Below are positions 8,003 to 16,090 of a DNA stretch of 48,255 nt, piece by piece. Source of the DNA: RGIG9079 sp964567845 (GTDB taxonomy: Bacteria > Bacteroidota > Bacteroidia > Bacteroidales > Marinifilaceae). The stretch covers positions 1 to 48,255 of the forward strand of contig CAZMOG010000006.1 of the NCBI GenBank assembly GCA_964567845.1, read 5' to 3'. Every line of letters begins with the position of its first letter. Within the stretch, counting starts at the first letter, position 1. The position numbers and the translations under genes were made by a program. The notes under the pieces are model-generated. The model was not told the DNA's origin. It saw only the letters and a list, made by a program, of their open reading frames with translations, and searched no databases.

Positions 8003-8556
8003 AGATACTCTGCACCGAATTTTCGGCACAAGGAACTGTAAGTACAGTTACCGCCGGCGATGACATGCTATTGCGCATCAACCAGGACTTCTATGTACCC
8101 GAATTTGCGGAATACCTGAGCTGCGTTCCACAGGTCGTGGTTAAAATTGATAAGTTGGGGAAATATATATCCGAGCGTTTTGCAAGTCGCTACTACAACC
8201 AAATGGCGGCAGGAATCATTTTCCATGCCGATGCCTTAGAGGAGAAGATGCGCATCGAGGAGTTGCCCATTGCCCCATCATTCACATTCGAAGGGGCCGG
8301 TGCACTTGGCGAAATGCAGCCCTTCAAACCAAACGCTGAGTTGACCTTTAAAATCAATGGGCAGGAGATCTTCACTCAAAACATATCCGAGTTACCTATC
8401 ACCATTGATAAGGGTGTGAGCGAGGCCTCAAAATACCACCTCATGAAAATTGGAGACCTTGTCTATAGTGGCAACAATCTGCGCTTCCCCATAAAGGTCG
8501 GCGACAAACTTGAATTGACTCTCAACGGTCACCCCCTCTTCTGCGAAATAAAGTAA
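7999..8556 (+). CDS. FAH-family (fumarylacetoacetate hydrolase-like) protein lacking the metal-binding residues
   Basis: This 185-residue protein aligns with the small Bacteroidetes FAH-like proteins through VPEFAEYL, VVVKIDKLGKYISERFASRYY and the final KIGDLVYSGNNLRFPIKVGD. In active members the segment before VVVKI reads HYExE and a later segment reads GIDFT; these supply the two Glu and one Asp that hold the catalytic divalent metal. Here those positions are V43, Q45 and I74 (SCVPQVVV, AAGIIFHAD). The FAH N-terminal motif is also degraded. The fold is probably kept while hydrolase or decarboxylase chemistry is lost. The alignment was made by eye from memory of the family. It is coupled to the nitroreductase, which suggests a shared but unknown role. 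Confidence 0.7.
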   Translation: MKILCTEFSAQGTVSTVTAGDDMLLRINQDFYVPEFAEYLSCVPQVVVKIDKLGKYISERFASRYYNQMAAGIIFHADALEEKMRIEELPIAPSFTFEGAGALGEMQPFKPNAELTFKINGQEIFTQNISELPITIDKGVSEASKYHLMKIGDLVYSGNNLRFPIKVGDKLELTLNGHPLFCEIK

Positions 8557-8565
8557 AATCTAAGA

Positions 8566-8595
8566 TATGGCATTACCCTACAAAGTAATGCCATA
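8566..8595. terminator. Hairpin between the convergent FAH-like and Lrp genes
   Basis: TATGGCATTAC (8566-8576) and GTAATGCCATA (8585-8595) form a perfect 11-bp stem with an 8-nt loop. The right arm overlaps the last codons of the Lrp gene. No strong T-run follows on either strand, so it may act as a weak bidirectional terminator or protect 3' ends. Confidence 0.5.
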
Positions 8596-9039
8596 GTCAT
8601 GTTTAATTTCATCCATTACAAAAGTACTCTCTAAGGACCCCAAATACTCTATTGTACCCAAAACGTTCAAAACAAACTCTTGATAATATCGCATATTGGG
8701 AGCATGAATCTTCAATAAATAATCAAACTTACCCGACACATTATAACACTCGGTAACCTGAGGTATATTTTGGATTATAGAGGCAAACTGATTTGCAATA
8801 TCGAAATTCAAACTATTCATCTTAACATTACAAAACACCACAAAACCCTGATTCAATTTCTCCGCATCGACTACCGCTATATACTTTTTAATATATCCTC
8901 TTGTTTCAAGACGCTTTAAACGTTCATACACCGGCGACGAAGACAATTGCACCTCAGCTGCCAGCTCCTTAATTGTCAGTCGCGCATTCTGCTGCAAAGT
9001 ACGCAAAATGGCCAAATCAATTTTATCAAGACTATCCAT
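8578..9039 (-). CDS. Lrp/AsnC family transcriptional regulator
   Basis: This 153-residue protein has the standard Lrp layout: an N-terminal winged HTH (DKIDLAILRTLQQNARLTIKELA, then SSSPVYERLKRLE) and a C-terminal RAM ligand-binding and oligomerisation domain from about residue 65, with the GKFDYLLK core. It is divergently transcribed from the MetY gene at 9206, and the two promoters lie back to back (9107-9174). Local regulation of sulfur-amino-acid synthesis together with autoregulation is therefore likely. A global feast/famine role is also possible. Confidence 0.93.
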   Translation of the reverse strand: MDSLDKIDLAILRTLQQNARLTIKELAAEVQLSSSPVYERLKRLETRGYIKKYIAVVDAEKLNQGFVVFCNVKMNSLNFDIANQFASIIQNIPQVTECYNVSGKFDYLLKIHAPNMRYYQEFVLNVLGTIEYLGSLESTFVMDEIKHDYGITL

Positions 9040-9106
9040 AAGTAAATTTTTCTGTTACACCCTTGTTAACAAATAAATTACAGACAATTTATCCTGCAAC
9101 ACAAGG

Positions 9107-9137
9107 CAAAAATAGAAATATTTTCTGACTTTTCAAA
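9107..9137 (-). promoter_or_regulatory. Promoter of the Lrp-family gene
   Basis: On the minus strand TTTG (9134-9137) is followed after 19 bp by TATTTTTG (9107-9114), an excellent match to TTTG-N19-TAnnTTTG. The leader of about 60 nt carries a nested dyad: CCTTGT (9061-9066) with ACAAGG (9101-9106) around ATAAATT (9073-9079) with AATTTAT (9086-9092). This could be an operator or an mRNA hairpin. Confidence 0.7.
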
Positions 9138-9141
9138 TATT

Positions 9142-9174
9142 TTTGGAATTCCACACCACATACCCTTAACTTTG
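9142..9174 (+). promoter_or_regulatory. Promoter of metY
   Basis: TTTG (9142-9145), a 21-bp spacer and TAACTTTG (9167-9174) match the Bacteroidetes promoter. The leader is about 25 nt. The -33 box lies only 4 bp from the -33 box of the divergent Lrp promoter. Confidence 0.75.
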
Positions 9175-9205
9175 CAACATAAAAATCAACCAAAAATACT
9201 GAACT

Positions 9206-10495
9206 ATGAAAAGAGAAAATCTACACTTTGAAACCCTCCAGCTACACGTTGGACAGGAGCAACCCGACCCTGCAACCGGAGCTCGTGCTGTTCCTATATA
9301 CCAAACCACATCTTACGTTTTCAACAACTCTCAACACGCAGCAGACCGTTTTGGACTTCGCGATGCCGGCAATATATACGGCAGACTGACAAATTCCACG
9401 CAGTCAGTTCTTGAGGAGCGTATCGCAGCACTGGAAGGAGGTGTGGCAGGATTGGCTGTAGCATCGGGAGCAGCTGCAATAACATACGCCCTGCAAAACA
9501 TTCTACGTACAGGCGACCACATAATAGCTGCCGATAATCTGTACGGTGGTACATACAATCTGATAACACACACATTGGCGAACTTTGGAATTAGTTACAC
9601 AATTGTAAATATCAATAACCTCAATGAAATTAAAAAAGCCATCAAACCAAACACAAAGGCTATTTATGCTGAAACATTTGGAAATCCCAATTCAGAAATA
9701 ATCAATGTTGAGGAGGTATCAAAAATTGCACATGACAACGACATTCCATTAATTATCGACAACACATTTGCAACCCCATTCCTATTCCGTCCCATTGAAC
9801 ACGGAGCAGACATAGTCATTCACTCTGCTACAAAATTTTTAGGCGGACATGGAACCTCATTAGGCGGAATAATTGTCGATTCCGGACGATTCAACTGGAA
9901 AGAAAAGGGGTATAAATTCCCAACCTTGACAAAACCGGATCCAAGTTATCATGGTGCAATATTTGCCGACATTGCGGGCGAGGCCGCATTTATAACACGT
10001 ATCAGAGCCGTTCTACTACGAGACACCGGTGCAACCATTTCGCCATTCAATGCATTCATTCTGTTACAAGGGGTAGAAACTCTATCCCTCAGAATTGAGC
10101 GACATGTACAAAATGCCCTTAAGGTTGTTGACTACCTCTCAAAACACCCAAAGATTGAAAAGGTAAACCACCCCTCACTACCAACACACCCCAATCACAA
10201 ACTTTATAGAAAATACTTTCCCAATGGAGCCGGTTCTATTTTTACATTCGAAATAAAAGGAGGTCGGAATGAAGCATGGAGATTTATTGACTCCTTGCAG
10301 ATCTTCTCATTATTGGCCAATGTTGCAGATGTAAAGAGTCTGGTAATTCACCCTTACACCACCACACATTCGCAACTATCATGCGAAGAGCTTGAAAAAC
10401 AGCGTATCACCCCATCGACAATAAGACTCTCTATTGGAACGGAACATATCGACGACATTATTGCCGATATTGCACAAGCTCTTGACAAGGTATAA
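9206..10495 (+). CDS. metY: O-acetylhomoserine aminocarboxypropyltransferase (O-acetylhomoserine sulfhydrylase)
   Basis: This 429-residue PLP enzyme of the Cys/Met metabolism family makes homocysteine from O-acetylhomoserine and sulfide. It has the family start (FETLQLHVGQEQPDPATGARAVP), the YGRLTNST phosphate and substrate-binding segment, IIDNTFATP, and the Schiff-base lysine K210 in HSATKFLGG. The length of about 430 residues, rather than about 380-400 for cystathionine gamma-synthase or lyase, and the C-terminal HPYTTTHSQLS favour MetY. It has its own promoter and lies divergent from an Lrp-type regulator. It ends 5 bp before a convergent gene with no obvious terminator between them. Confidence 0.95.
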   Translation: MKRENLHFETLQLHVGQEQPDPATGARAVPIYQTTSYVFNNSQHAADRFGLRDAGNIYGRLTNSTQSVLEERIAALEGGVAGLAVASGAAAITYALQNILRTGDHIIAADNLYGGTYNLITHTLANFGISYTIVNINNLNEIKKAIKPNTKAIYAETFGNPNSEIINVEEVSKIAHDNDIPLIIDNTFATPFLFRPIEHGADIVIHSATKFLGGHGTSLGGIIVDSGRFNWKEKGYKFPTLTKPDPSYHGAIFADIAGEAAFITRIRAVLLRDTGATISPFNAFILLQGVETLSLRIERHVQNALKVVDYLSKHPKIEKVNHPSLPTHPNHKLYRKYFPNGAGSIFTFEIKGGRNEAWRFIDSLQIFSLLANVADVKSLVIHPYTTTHSQLSCEELEKQRITPSTIRLSIGTEHIDDIIADIAQALDKV

Positions 10496-10500
10496 AATTA

Positions 10501-11745
10501 CTAACTACCCTGCTTTGTAAAGTAGATTCCCACTATTGGGTTATCATCCTCGTTCAAGGTGGCACAAATGGAGTTCAACTCCGGGTGCCCCTTGACATAA
10601 TCATCATCGGCACACTCAAGCATATCCATTGGCTTTATAATTGCAACAAAACCATTACCCCATGTAGATTGAAATGAAAATGGCAAATAGGCTCTGTCGG
10701 TCTCGGCAAAGAAAGAGAGATTCGTTTTAGTTACATTGCCGGTATTCAAATCAACAACCACTCGATATTGATACTCACCATCAAAATAGTGGGCAAGTAG
10801 ATGGGAATCACTTGTCATCATCATCAATACTCCTCTGGAATAGCCCTCGCTGCTCACCTTACGGAAAAATTGCAAATTATCCATACCGCACCACGAATTT
10901 AAAGTCTCCCTATCCAATCTCTTCCCGGATGAAGTAATCAGATATGCAGGCTCGAAAGTATATGGAGCAACATAACGATATATGGTATCGGAATAATCTA
11001 CAGATAGATACGGCGTAATGGCCGACGAGAAATACAGTCCTGCCGCACTTCCCTGCAAAGATGAAAATTCAAACTCCTGCTTAACCCCACCTACAACCTC
11101 GAACGTGTTAAGATTAAGAACGGTAAAGTGATAATCAAAATCTTGATACAGATTATGCAAGGCAACTGCACAACTATCATTAACCATCTCAATCCCAATA
11201 AATGATTCGGAATAATCAAAGAGAGTAGAATCAGCTCCCCATGCGCTCTTCGCAACCCTCTCCCCCAAATTTATCTCCTGCAGAAACTCTCCATTGTAAT
11301 TATACACTAAAAGATTATCCTGTCCAATGTTTACCAACACAATTTGATTTCGCAAAGAATCTACATAGAATGATTGGATATAATTATACTCCCCAACTCC
11401 TCTTCCCTGCGAACCTATCTGTCTCTTAAACTTACCATTTAGATCAAAGACCAAAATTCGAGTGTTGGTATTTTGAATAAAGATTAATGAATCGACAATC
11501 TCTATCTTGCTAATATTCTCTATCAAACTCTCATCTGTAGTCTCCAACGCTATAAAATGGCAACTATCGGGAAGATTATCGGGGAAGAGCAAATCGCGCT
11601 CCTCGACATCGGCCAAAACAATCTCTCTCAGCCCCTCCTGCAACACTGAAGAGCCTGTATTACCATTTGAACACCCAAAACCGACAATAGCTGTCAAGGT
11701 CAAAAAAAGGGCGATAAACGCCCTTGTATAACTTTTATTCAACAT
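10501..11745 (-). CDS. 6-bladed beta-propeller lipoprotein
   Basis: This 414-residue lipoprotein has a signal peptide ending in a lipobox with Cys25 (AIVGFGCSN). The mature part has repeated propeller-blade motifs, for example ILVFDLNGKFKRQIGSQGRGVGEYNYIQSF and LLVYNYNGEFLQEINLG, in the style of Bacteroidetes 6-bladed beta-propeller proteins. The residues after Cys lack the acidic run associated with surface export, so periplasmic retention is plausible. Its start overlaps the end of the inositol-phosphatase-family gene by 11 bp, so it is the last gene of the argS operon. Function is unknown; relatives are ligand or carbohydrate-binding surface proteins, but nothing here defines a ligand. Confidence 0.8.
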   Translation of the reverse strand: MLNKSYTRAFIALFLTLTAIVGFGCSNGNTGSSVLQEGLREIVLADVEERDLLFPDNLPDSCHFIALETTDESLIENISKIEIVDSLIFIQNTNTRILVFDLNGKFKRQIGSQGRGVGEYNYIQSFYVDSLRNQIVLVNIGQDNLLVYNYNGEFLQEINLGERVAKSAWGADSTLFDYSESFIGIEMVNDSCAVALHNLYQDFDYHFTVLNLNTFEVVGGVKQEFEFSSLQGSAAGLYFSSAITPYLSVDYSDTIYRYVAPYTFEPAYLITSSGKRLDRETLNSWCGMDNLQFFRKVSSEGYSRGVLMMMTSDSHLLAHYFDGEYQYRVVVDLNTGNVTKTNLSFFAETDRAYLPFSFQSTWGNGFVAIIKPMDMLECADDDYVKGHPELNSICATLNEDDNPIVGIYFTKQGS

Positions 11746-12511
11746 ACTCCGATATCAGATTAACTATCGTCTCATTTCCGGCTATTATCGAAATGCCTCG
11801 ATCAAAACGGAAAGGCTTAACCACTCCACCGGCCTCGCGAACAATCACCGAACCGGCACAGGCATCCCAAGGTTGCAGACACAACTCCCAATATCCGTCA
11901 AGCCAACCGGCAGCCACTCCGCACAAATCATATGCAGCCGCACCCATTCTTCGAAAACCTCGCAAATTAGGAAGAATACGCGCCACATTTGCTACATTAT
12001 TGGCAGGATGTGTTCCCTTATCGTATGGGAAACCCGACGCAAGAATCGAGTGAGCCAAATCCCTCTTATCAGAGACATGAATAGGTGCACCATTATAGAA
12101 GGCACCACCCCCTTTAACTGCATAATACAACTCTTTTAGATAAGGAGCATATACAACGCCAAGAATACCCTCGCCTTTATACTCCAAACCTATAGAGACA
12201 CAGAAAACCGGCAATCCCTGACTATAGTTATTTGTTCCATCCAATGGGTCAACAACCCAGCAATAGTCCGACTCCTTCATGTGCGAACCGGTCTCCTCGC
12301 CTAGAATCGAGTGTTCAGGATAAGTTTCGGAAATTGCCCTCAATAAATAGGCTTCACTCTCCTTATCCACGCGGGTAACCACATCATAGACCGACGATTT
12401 GGTATCGATTCCCAAATTTCCCTCACGGAATCCTTTCATGTGAATCTGTCCCACTACATTTGCCCACTCAACAGCATGAAGCAAAGCTCCATCTATATCA
12501 AACTTCTCCAT
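11735..12511 (-). CDS. Inositol monophosphatase family protein
   Basis: This 258-residue phosphatase has all the metal-binding motifs of the Li+-sensitive phosphatase superfamily: GEETG, WVVDPLDGTNNY (near residue 85) and WDACAGSVIVREAGG near the C-terminus. Family members hydrolyse myo-inositol-1-phosphate, 3'-phosphoadenosine-5'-phosphate (CysQ) or fructose-1,6-bisphosphate. The GEETG and LDGTNN wording is closer to SuhB-type than CysQ-type, but substrate cannot be fixed. It starts 20 bp after argS and overlaps the following lipoprotein gene, so it is the middle gene of a three-gene operon. Confidence 0.92.
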   Translation of the reverse strand: MEKFDIDGALLHAVEWANVVGQIHMKGFREGNLGIDTKSSVYDVVTRVDKESEAYLLRAISETYPEHSILGEETGSHMKESDYCWVVDPLDGTNNYSQGLPVFCVSIGLEYKGEGILGVVYAPYLKELYYAVKGGGAFYNGAPIHVSDKRDLAHSILASGFPYDKGTHPANNVANVARILPNLRGFRRMGAAAYDLCGVAAGWLDGYWELCLQPWDACAGSVIVREAGGVVKPFRFDRGISIIAGNETIVNLISEYVE

Positions 12512-12531
12512 CTTTCTAACTCCTAACTCTC

Positions 12532-14310
12532 TTACATTCTCTCAACCATCTCAATGCCAAGCATACCCATTGCACTCTTCAAAGCTTTAGCACAGTTGGC
12601 AGCAAGCAACAAGCGGAAATTACGCACATCTGCATTCTCCTCCTTAAGCATTGGGAAATCGTGGTAGAACTGGTTAAAGGCCTTAGCCAACTCATAGGCA
12701 TAGTTTGCAATCACAGCAGGGCTATACTTATCACCGGCCTCCTTTACCACTGCAGGAAGCTTTGCCAAAGTCTTAATCAACTCCTGCTCCTTATCTGCAA
12801 TAGCAATTGTAATATCTGCCTTTACGGGCGAGATTTCAACCTTTCTCAAAATTGACTTGATTCGGGCATACGAGTACTGAATGAACGGACCTGTATTTCC
12901 ATTAAAGTCGATTGACTCCTTTGGGTTAAACAACATAGTCTTCTGTGGATCAACCTTCAAAATAAAGTACTTCAATCCTGCCAATCCAACACGACGGAAT
13001 GTCTCGGCAGCTTCTGATTCTGAAAGTCCCTCTAACTTTCCTGCCTCCAAACTCATTTCACGAGCGGTAGCAATCACATCGTCCATCAAATCATCGGCAT
13101 CGACAACGGTTCCCTCGCGGCTCTTCATCTTACCCTCGGGAAGCTCAACCATACCGTATGAAAGGTGGGTAATCTTCTCTGCCCAGTCGAATCCTAACTT
13201 ACCACAGATAAGCTTCAACACCTGGAAATGGTAATTCTGCTCATTTCCCACGACATATATCTGCTCATCGGGATTAAACTCATTGAAACGATCCTCTGCT
13301 GTTCCAATATCCTGAGTCATGTACACCGATGTTCCATCGTCGCGAAGCAACAACTTATGATCCAAACCATCCGGTGTCAAATCGCACCACACGCTACCGG
13401 TCTCCTTCCGGTAAAGAACGCCATCGTTCAAACCCTTCAGAACAATATCCTTACCCTTCTTATATGTCTGCGACTCAAAATATGTCTTATCAAAGGTAAC
13501 TCCCAAACGTGCATACGACTCATCGAATCCCTTAAGAACCCAACCGTTCATCATGCTCCAAAGCTCCATAACCTCGGGATCACCTGCCTCCCACTTGCGA
13601 AGCATCTCCTGAGCCTCAATCATGATTGGTGCATTTTTCTTAGCCGAATCCTCGTCCATTCCCTGCTCCATAAGCTCCTTAATCTGAGCCTTGTATGCCT
13701 TGTCAAATGCTACATAGTAATCTCCTACCAAATGGTCTCCCTTAATTCCTGTTGTCTCGGGAGTTGCGCCATTTGCAAAATGTTGCCATGCAACCATACT
13801 CTTACAAATATGCACTCCACGATCATTAACCAATGTAACCATCATCACATCGTGACCATTTGCCTTTTGAATCTCCGATACCGACCAACCCAAAAGGTTA
13901 TTACGGATATGTCCCAAGTGCAAAGGCTTATTGGTATTAGGCGATGAATACTCAATCATAATCTTTCTGCCACTTGGTTCGGTTGCATAACCATACTTCT
14001 CCTCGGCATCAATTCCATTCAAAACGCCAACCCAATATGCAGACGAGATTTCAATATTCAAGAAACCCTTAACAACATTATAATCTTTAATCTCCTCGAT
14101 TTTTTCCTTCAAATAATCACCTAAAATCTTACCGGTCTCCTCGGGCGATTTACGAGACAAGCGTGTAAATGGAAATACTACAACAGTCAAATCACCTGCA
14201 AACTCTTTACGAGTTGCCTGTAATTGTACATCTTTTTCCTCTATTTTAACTCCGAAACAAGCCTCAACAGCTTCGGAAACCTTTGCAGTTAATAATCCTT
14301 CGATTGTCAT
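12532..14310 (-). CDS. argS: Arginyl-tRNA synthetase
   Basis: This 592-residue class I aminoacyl-tRNA synthetase charges tRNA-Arg. Seen are an N-terminal Add-1 domain of about 100 residues, the HIGH motif H131-L-G-H134 in NTNKPLHLGHIRNN, the degenerate KMSKS equivalent GKMKSREG near residue 393, and a C-terminal DALR anticodon-binding domain (PAVIANYAYELAKAFNQFYHD), ending GMLGIEMVERM. Length and motifs are normal. It is the first gene of the operon argS, inositol-phosphatase-family gene, propeller lipoprotein, and is divergent from the SulP transporter. Confidence 0.97.
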   Translation of the reverse strand: MTIEGLLTAKVSEAVEACFGVKIEEKDVQLQATRKEFAGDLTVVVFPFTRLSRKSPEETGKILGDYLKEKIEEIKDYNVVKGFLNIEISSAYWVGVLNGIDAEEKYGYATEPSGRKIMIEYSSPNTNKPLHLGHIRNNLLGWSVSEIQKANGHDVMMVTLVNDRGVHICKSMVAWQHFANGATPETTGIKGDHLVGDYYVAFDKAYKAQIKELMEQGMDEDSAKKNAPIMIEAQEMLRKWEAGDPEVMELWSMMNGWVLKGFDESYARLGVTFDKTYFESQTYKKGKDIVLKGLNDGVLYRKETGSVWCDLTPDGLDHKLLLRDDGTSVYMTQDIGTAEDRFNEFNPDEQIYVVGNEQNYHFQVLKLICGKLGFDWAEKITHLSYGMVELPEGKMKSREGTVVDADDLMDDVIATAREMSLEAGKLEGLSESEAAETFRRVGLAGLKYFILKVDPQKTMLFNPKESIDFNGNTGPFIQYSYARIKSILRKVEISPVKADITIAIADKEQELIKTLAKLPAVVKEAGDKYSPAVIANYAYELAKAFNQFYHDFPMLKEENADVRNFRLLLAANCAKALKSAMGMLGIEMVERM

Positions 14311-14333
14311 ATTTTTTTCTTTTGTTCAAGCCA

Positions 14334-14361
14334 CAAAATTAGCCATTTTTCTCTAATTTTG
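14334..14361. promoter_or_regulatory. Divergent -7 elements for argS (-) and sulP (+)
   Basis: The identical box TAATTTTG occurs on the minus strand at 14334-14341 (toward argS, 23 nt before its ATG) and on the plus strand at 14354-14361 (toward sulP, 43 nt before its ATG). The boxes are 12 bp apart and face outward. No good -33 boxes were found for either. Confidence 0.5.
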
Positions 14362-14404
14362 CGACGCATAAACGAAAATTTAAACCTAATAACGAACATT
14401 AACA

Positions 14405-16090
14405 ATGAACCACCTAAACTTCAATTTCAAACCTAAGTTTTTTGAAACACTGAAGAGTTACAACAAAGAGACATTTGCTGCCGACGCAATGGCAGGTGTA
14501 ATTGTCGGCATTGTTGCACTTCCACTTGCAATTGCTTTTGGAATTGCCTCGGGCGTTACACCGGAAAAGGGAATTATTACCGCCATCGTAGCAGGATTTA
14601 TAATCTCGTTTCTTGGTGGAAGTAAAGTACAAATCGGAGGTCCTACCGGCGCCTTCATCATCATCATCTATGGTATAATTCAAGAGTACGGATTAGATGG
14701 TCTGATGATTGCCACCATACTTGCCGGAATCTTCCTAATTCTATTGGGAGTATTCAAACTTGGAACAATTGTAAAGTACATTCCCTATCCCATCATCGTA
14801 GGATTTACAAGTGGAATTGCATTGACAATCTTCACCACACAAGTAAAAGACCTTTTGGGTCTGACTCTACCGGAAGAGCCTGCCGACTTCATTGAAAAGT
14901 GGTGTGTATATGCCAAAAGTTTCCACACAATTGACTGGTGGTCTGCACTTGTAGGAGTACTGAGTGTCGTAATCATTGCCATAACTCCAAAATTTTCTAA
15001 AAAGATACCCGGCTCATTGGTTGCAATCATTGTAATGACAGTTGCCGTATTCCTATTGAAAAAATATTATGGTATAACCACAATTGAAACCATTGGTGAC
15101 CGTTTCCAGATCAATTCAGAAATTCCCGACGCAGCCCTTCCTGCACTATCGTGGGAGAAGATACAGAATCTTATCTCACCGGCAATAACCATTGCAGTAC
15201 TTGGTGCTATTGAATCTCTGCTTTCGGCAACCGTTGCAGACGGAATCATCGATGACAAACACGACTCAAACACCGAACTTATTGGACAAGGTGTAGCAAA
15301 CATTGTAGCGCCAATATTCGGTGGTATTCCTGCCACAGGAGCCATTGCCCGTACAATGACAAATATCAACAATGGCGGAAAAACCCCAATTGCAGGAATC
15401 ATTCATGCAGTAATATTACTATTGATTTTCCTATTCTTAATGCCACTTGCCCAATACATTCCAATGGCATGTTTAGCCGGAGTATTGGTAATTGTATCAT
15501 ACAATATGAGCGGATGGAGAACCTTTAAGCAACTCATGAAGAGTCCTAAATCAGACATTGCGGTATTGGTTACAACATTCATACTGACTGTAATTTTCGA
15601 CTTGACAATCGCTATCGAGGTTGGATTGGTAATTGCCTGCTTCTTGTGTATGCGCAGAATGTCCGAAACTACAAATGTATCGGTAACAACCGAAAGTTTG
15701 AACCCCGACGACGAGAGCGACATGAAAATTACCCAAGAGAAGCTTTCTATTCCTACGGGAGTTGAGGTATATGAAATCAACGGTCCATACTTCTTTGGAA
15801 TTGCCAATAAGTTCGAAGAGATAATGAGCAATCTTGGAAACAAACCCAAAGTTCGTGTCATCAGAATGCGTAAGGTTCCATTTATCGACTCAACCGGAGT
15901 TCACAACCTTACCACTCTTTGCGAAATGAGTAAAAAAGATCACATAAACATCATACTTTCCGGAGTTAACCCCAAAGTTCATGAGGTTCTAAAGAAGGCT
16001 AACTTCTACTCTATTTTAGGCGAGGCCAATATTTGCACCAATATCAATGATGCACTCATCCGCGCCGAACAGGTACTAAAAAACAATTAA
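14405..16090 (+). CDS. SulP family inorganic anion transporter
   Basis: This 561-residue inner-membrane protein begins with a short cytoplasmic segment, then shows the SulP core: DAMAGVIVGIVALPLAIAFGIASG (TM1), KVQIGGPTGAF (TM3 substrate motif) and about 12-14 hydrophobic segments to about residue 430. A cytoplasmic STAS domain follows (about 455-555) with the IDSTGVHNL loop. SulP proteins carry sulfate, bicarbonate or other anions; the substrate here is unknown, although MetY nearby would be consistent with sulfur nutrition. The stop codon overlaps the stop of the convergent adhesin gene in a shared TTAA. Confidence 0.93.
   Translation: MNHLNFNFKPKFFETLKSYNKETFAADAMAGVIVGIVALPLAIAFGIASGVTPEKGIITAIVAGFIISFLGGSKVQIGGPTGAFIIIIYGIIQEYGLDGLMIATILAGIFLILLGVFKLGTIVKYIPYPIIVGFTSGIALTIFTTQVKDLLGLTLPEEPADFIEKWCVYAKSFHTIDWWSALVGVLSVVIIAITPKFSKKIPGSLVAIIVMTVAVFLLKKYYGITTIETIGDRFQINSEIPDAALPALSWEKIQNLISPAITIAVLGAIESLLSATVADGIIDDKHDSNTELIGQGVANIVAPIFGGIPATGAIARTMTNINNGGKTPIAGIIHAVILLLIFLFLMPLAQYIPMACLAGVLVIVSYNMSGWRTFKQLMKSPKSDIAVLVTTFILTVIFDLTIAIEVGLVIACFLCMRRMSETTNVSVTTESLNPDDESDMKITQEKLSIPTGVEVYEINGPYFFGIANKFEEIMSNLGNKPKVRVIRMRKVPFIDSTGVHNLTTLCEMSKKDHINIILSGVNPKVHEVLKKANFYSILGEANICTNINDALIRAEQVLKNN

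Noticed and set aside
14656..14668. ATC/CAT trinucleotide run in the SulP gene as a variable repeat
   Set aside because: It is a short run encoding Ile residues within a transmembrane helix, explained by protein sequence.
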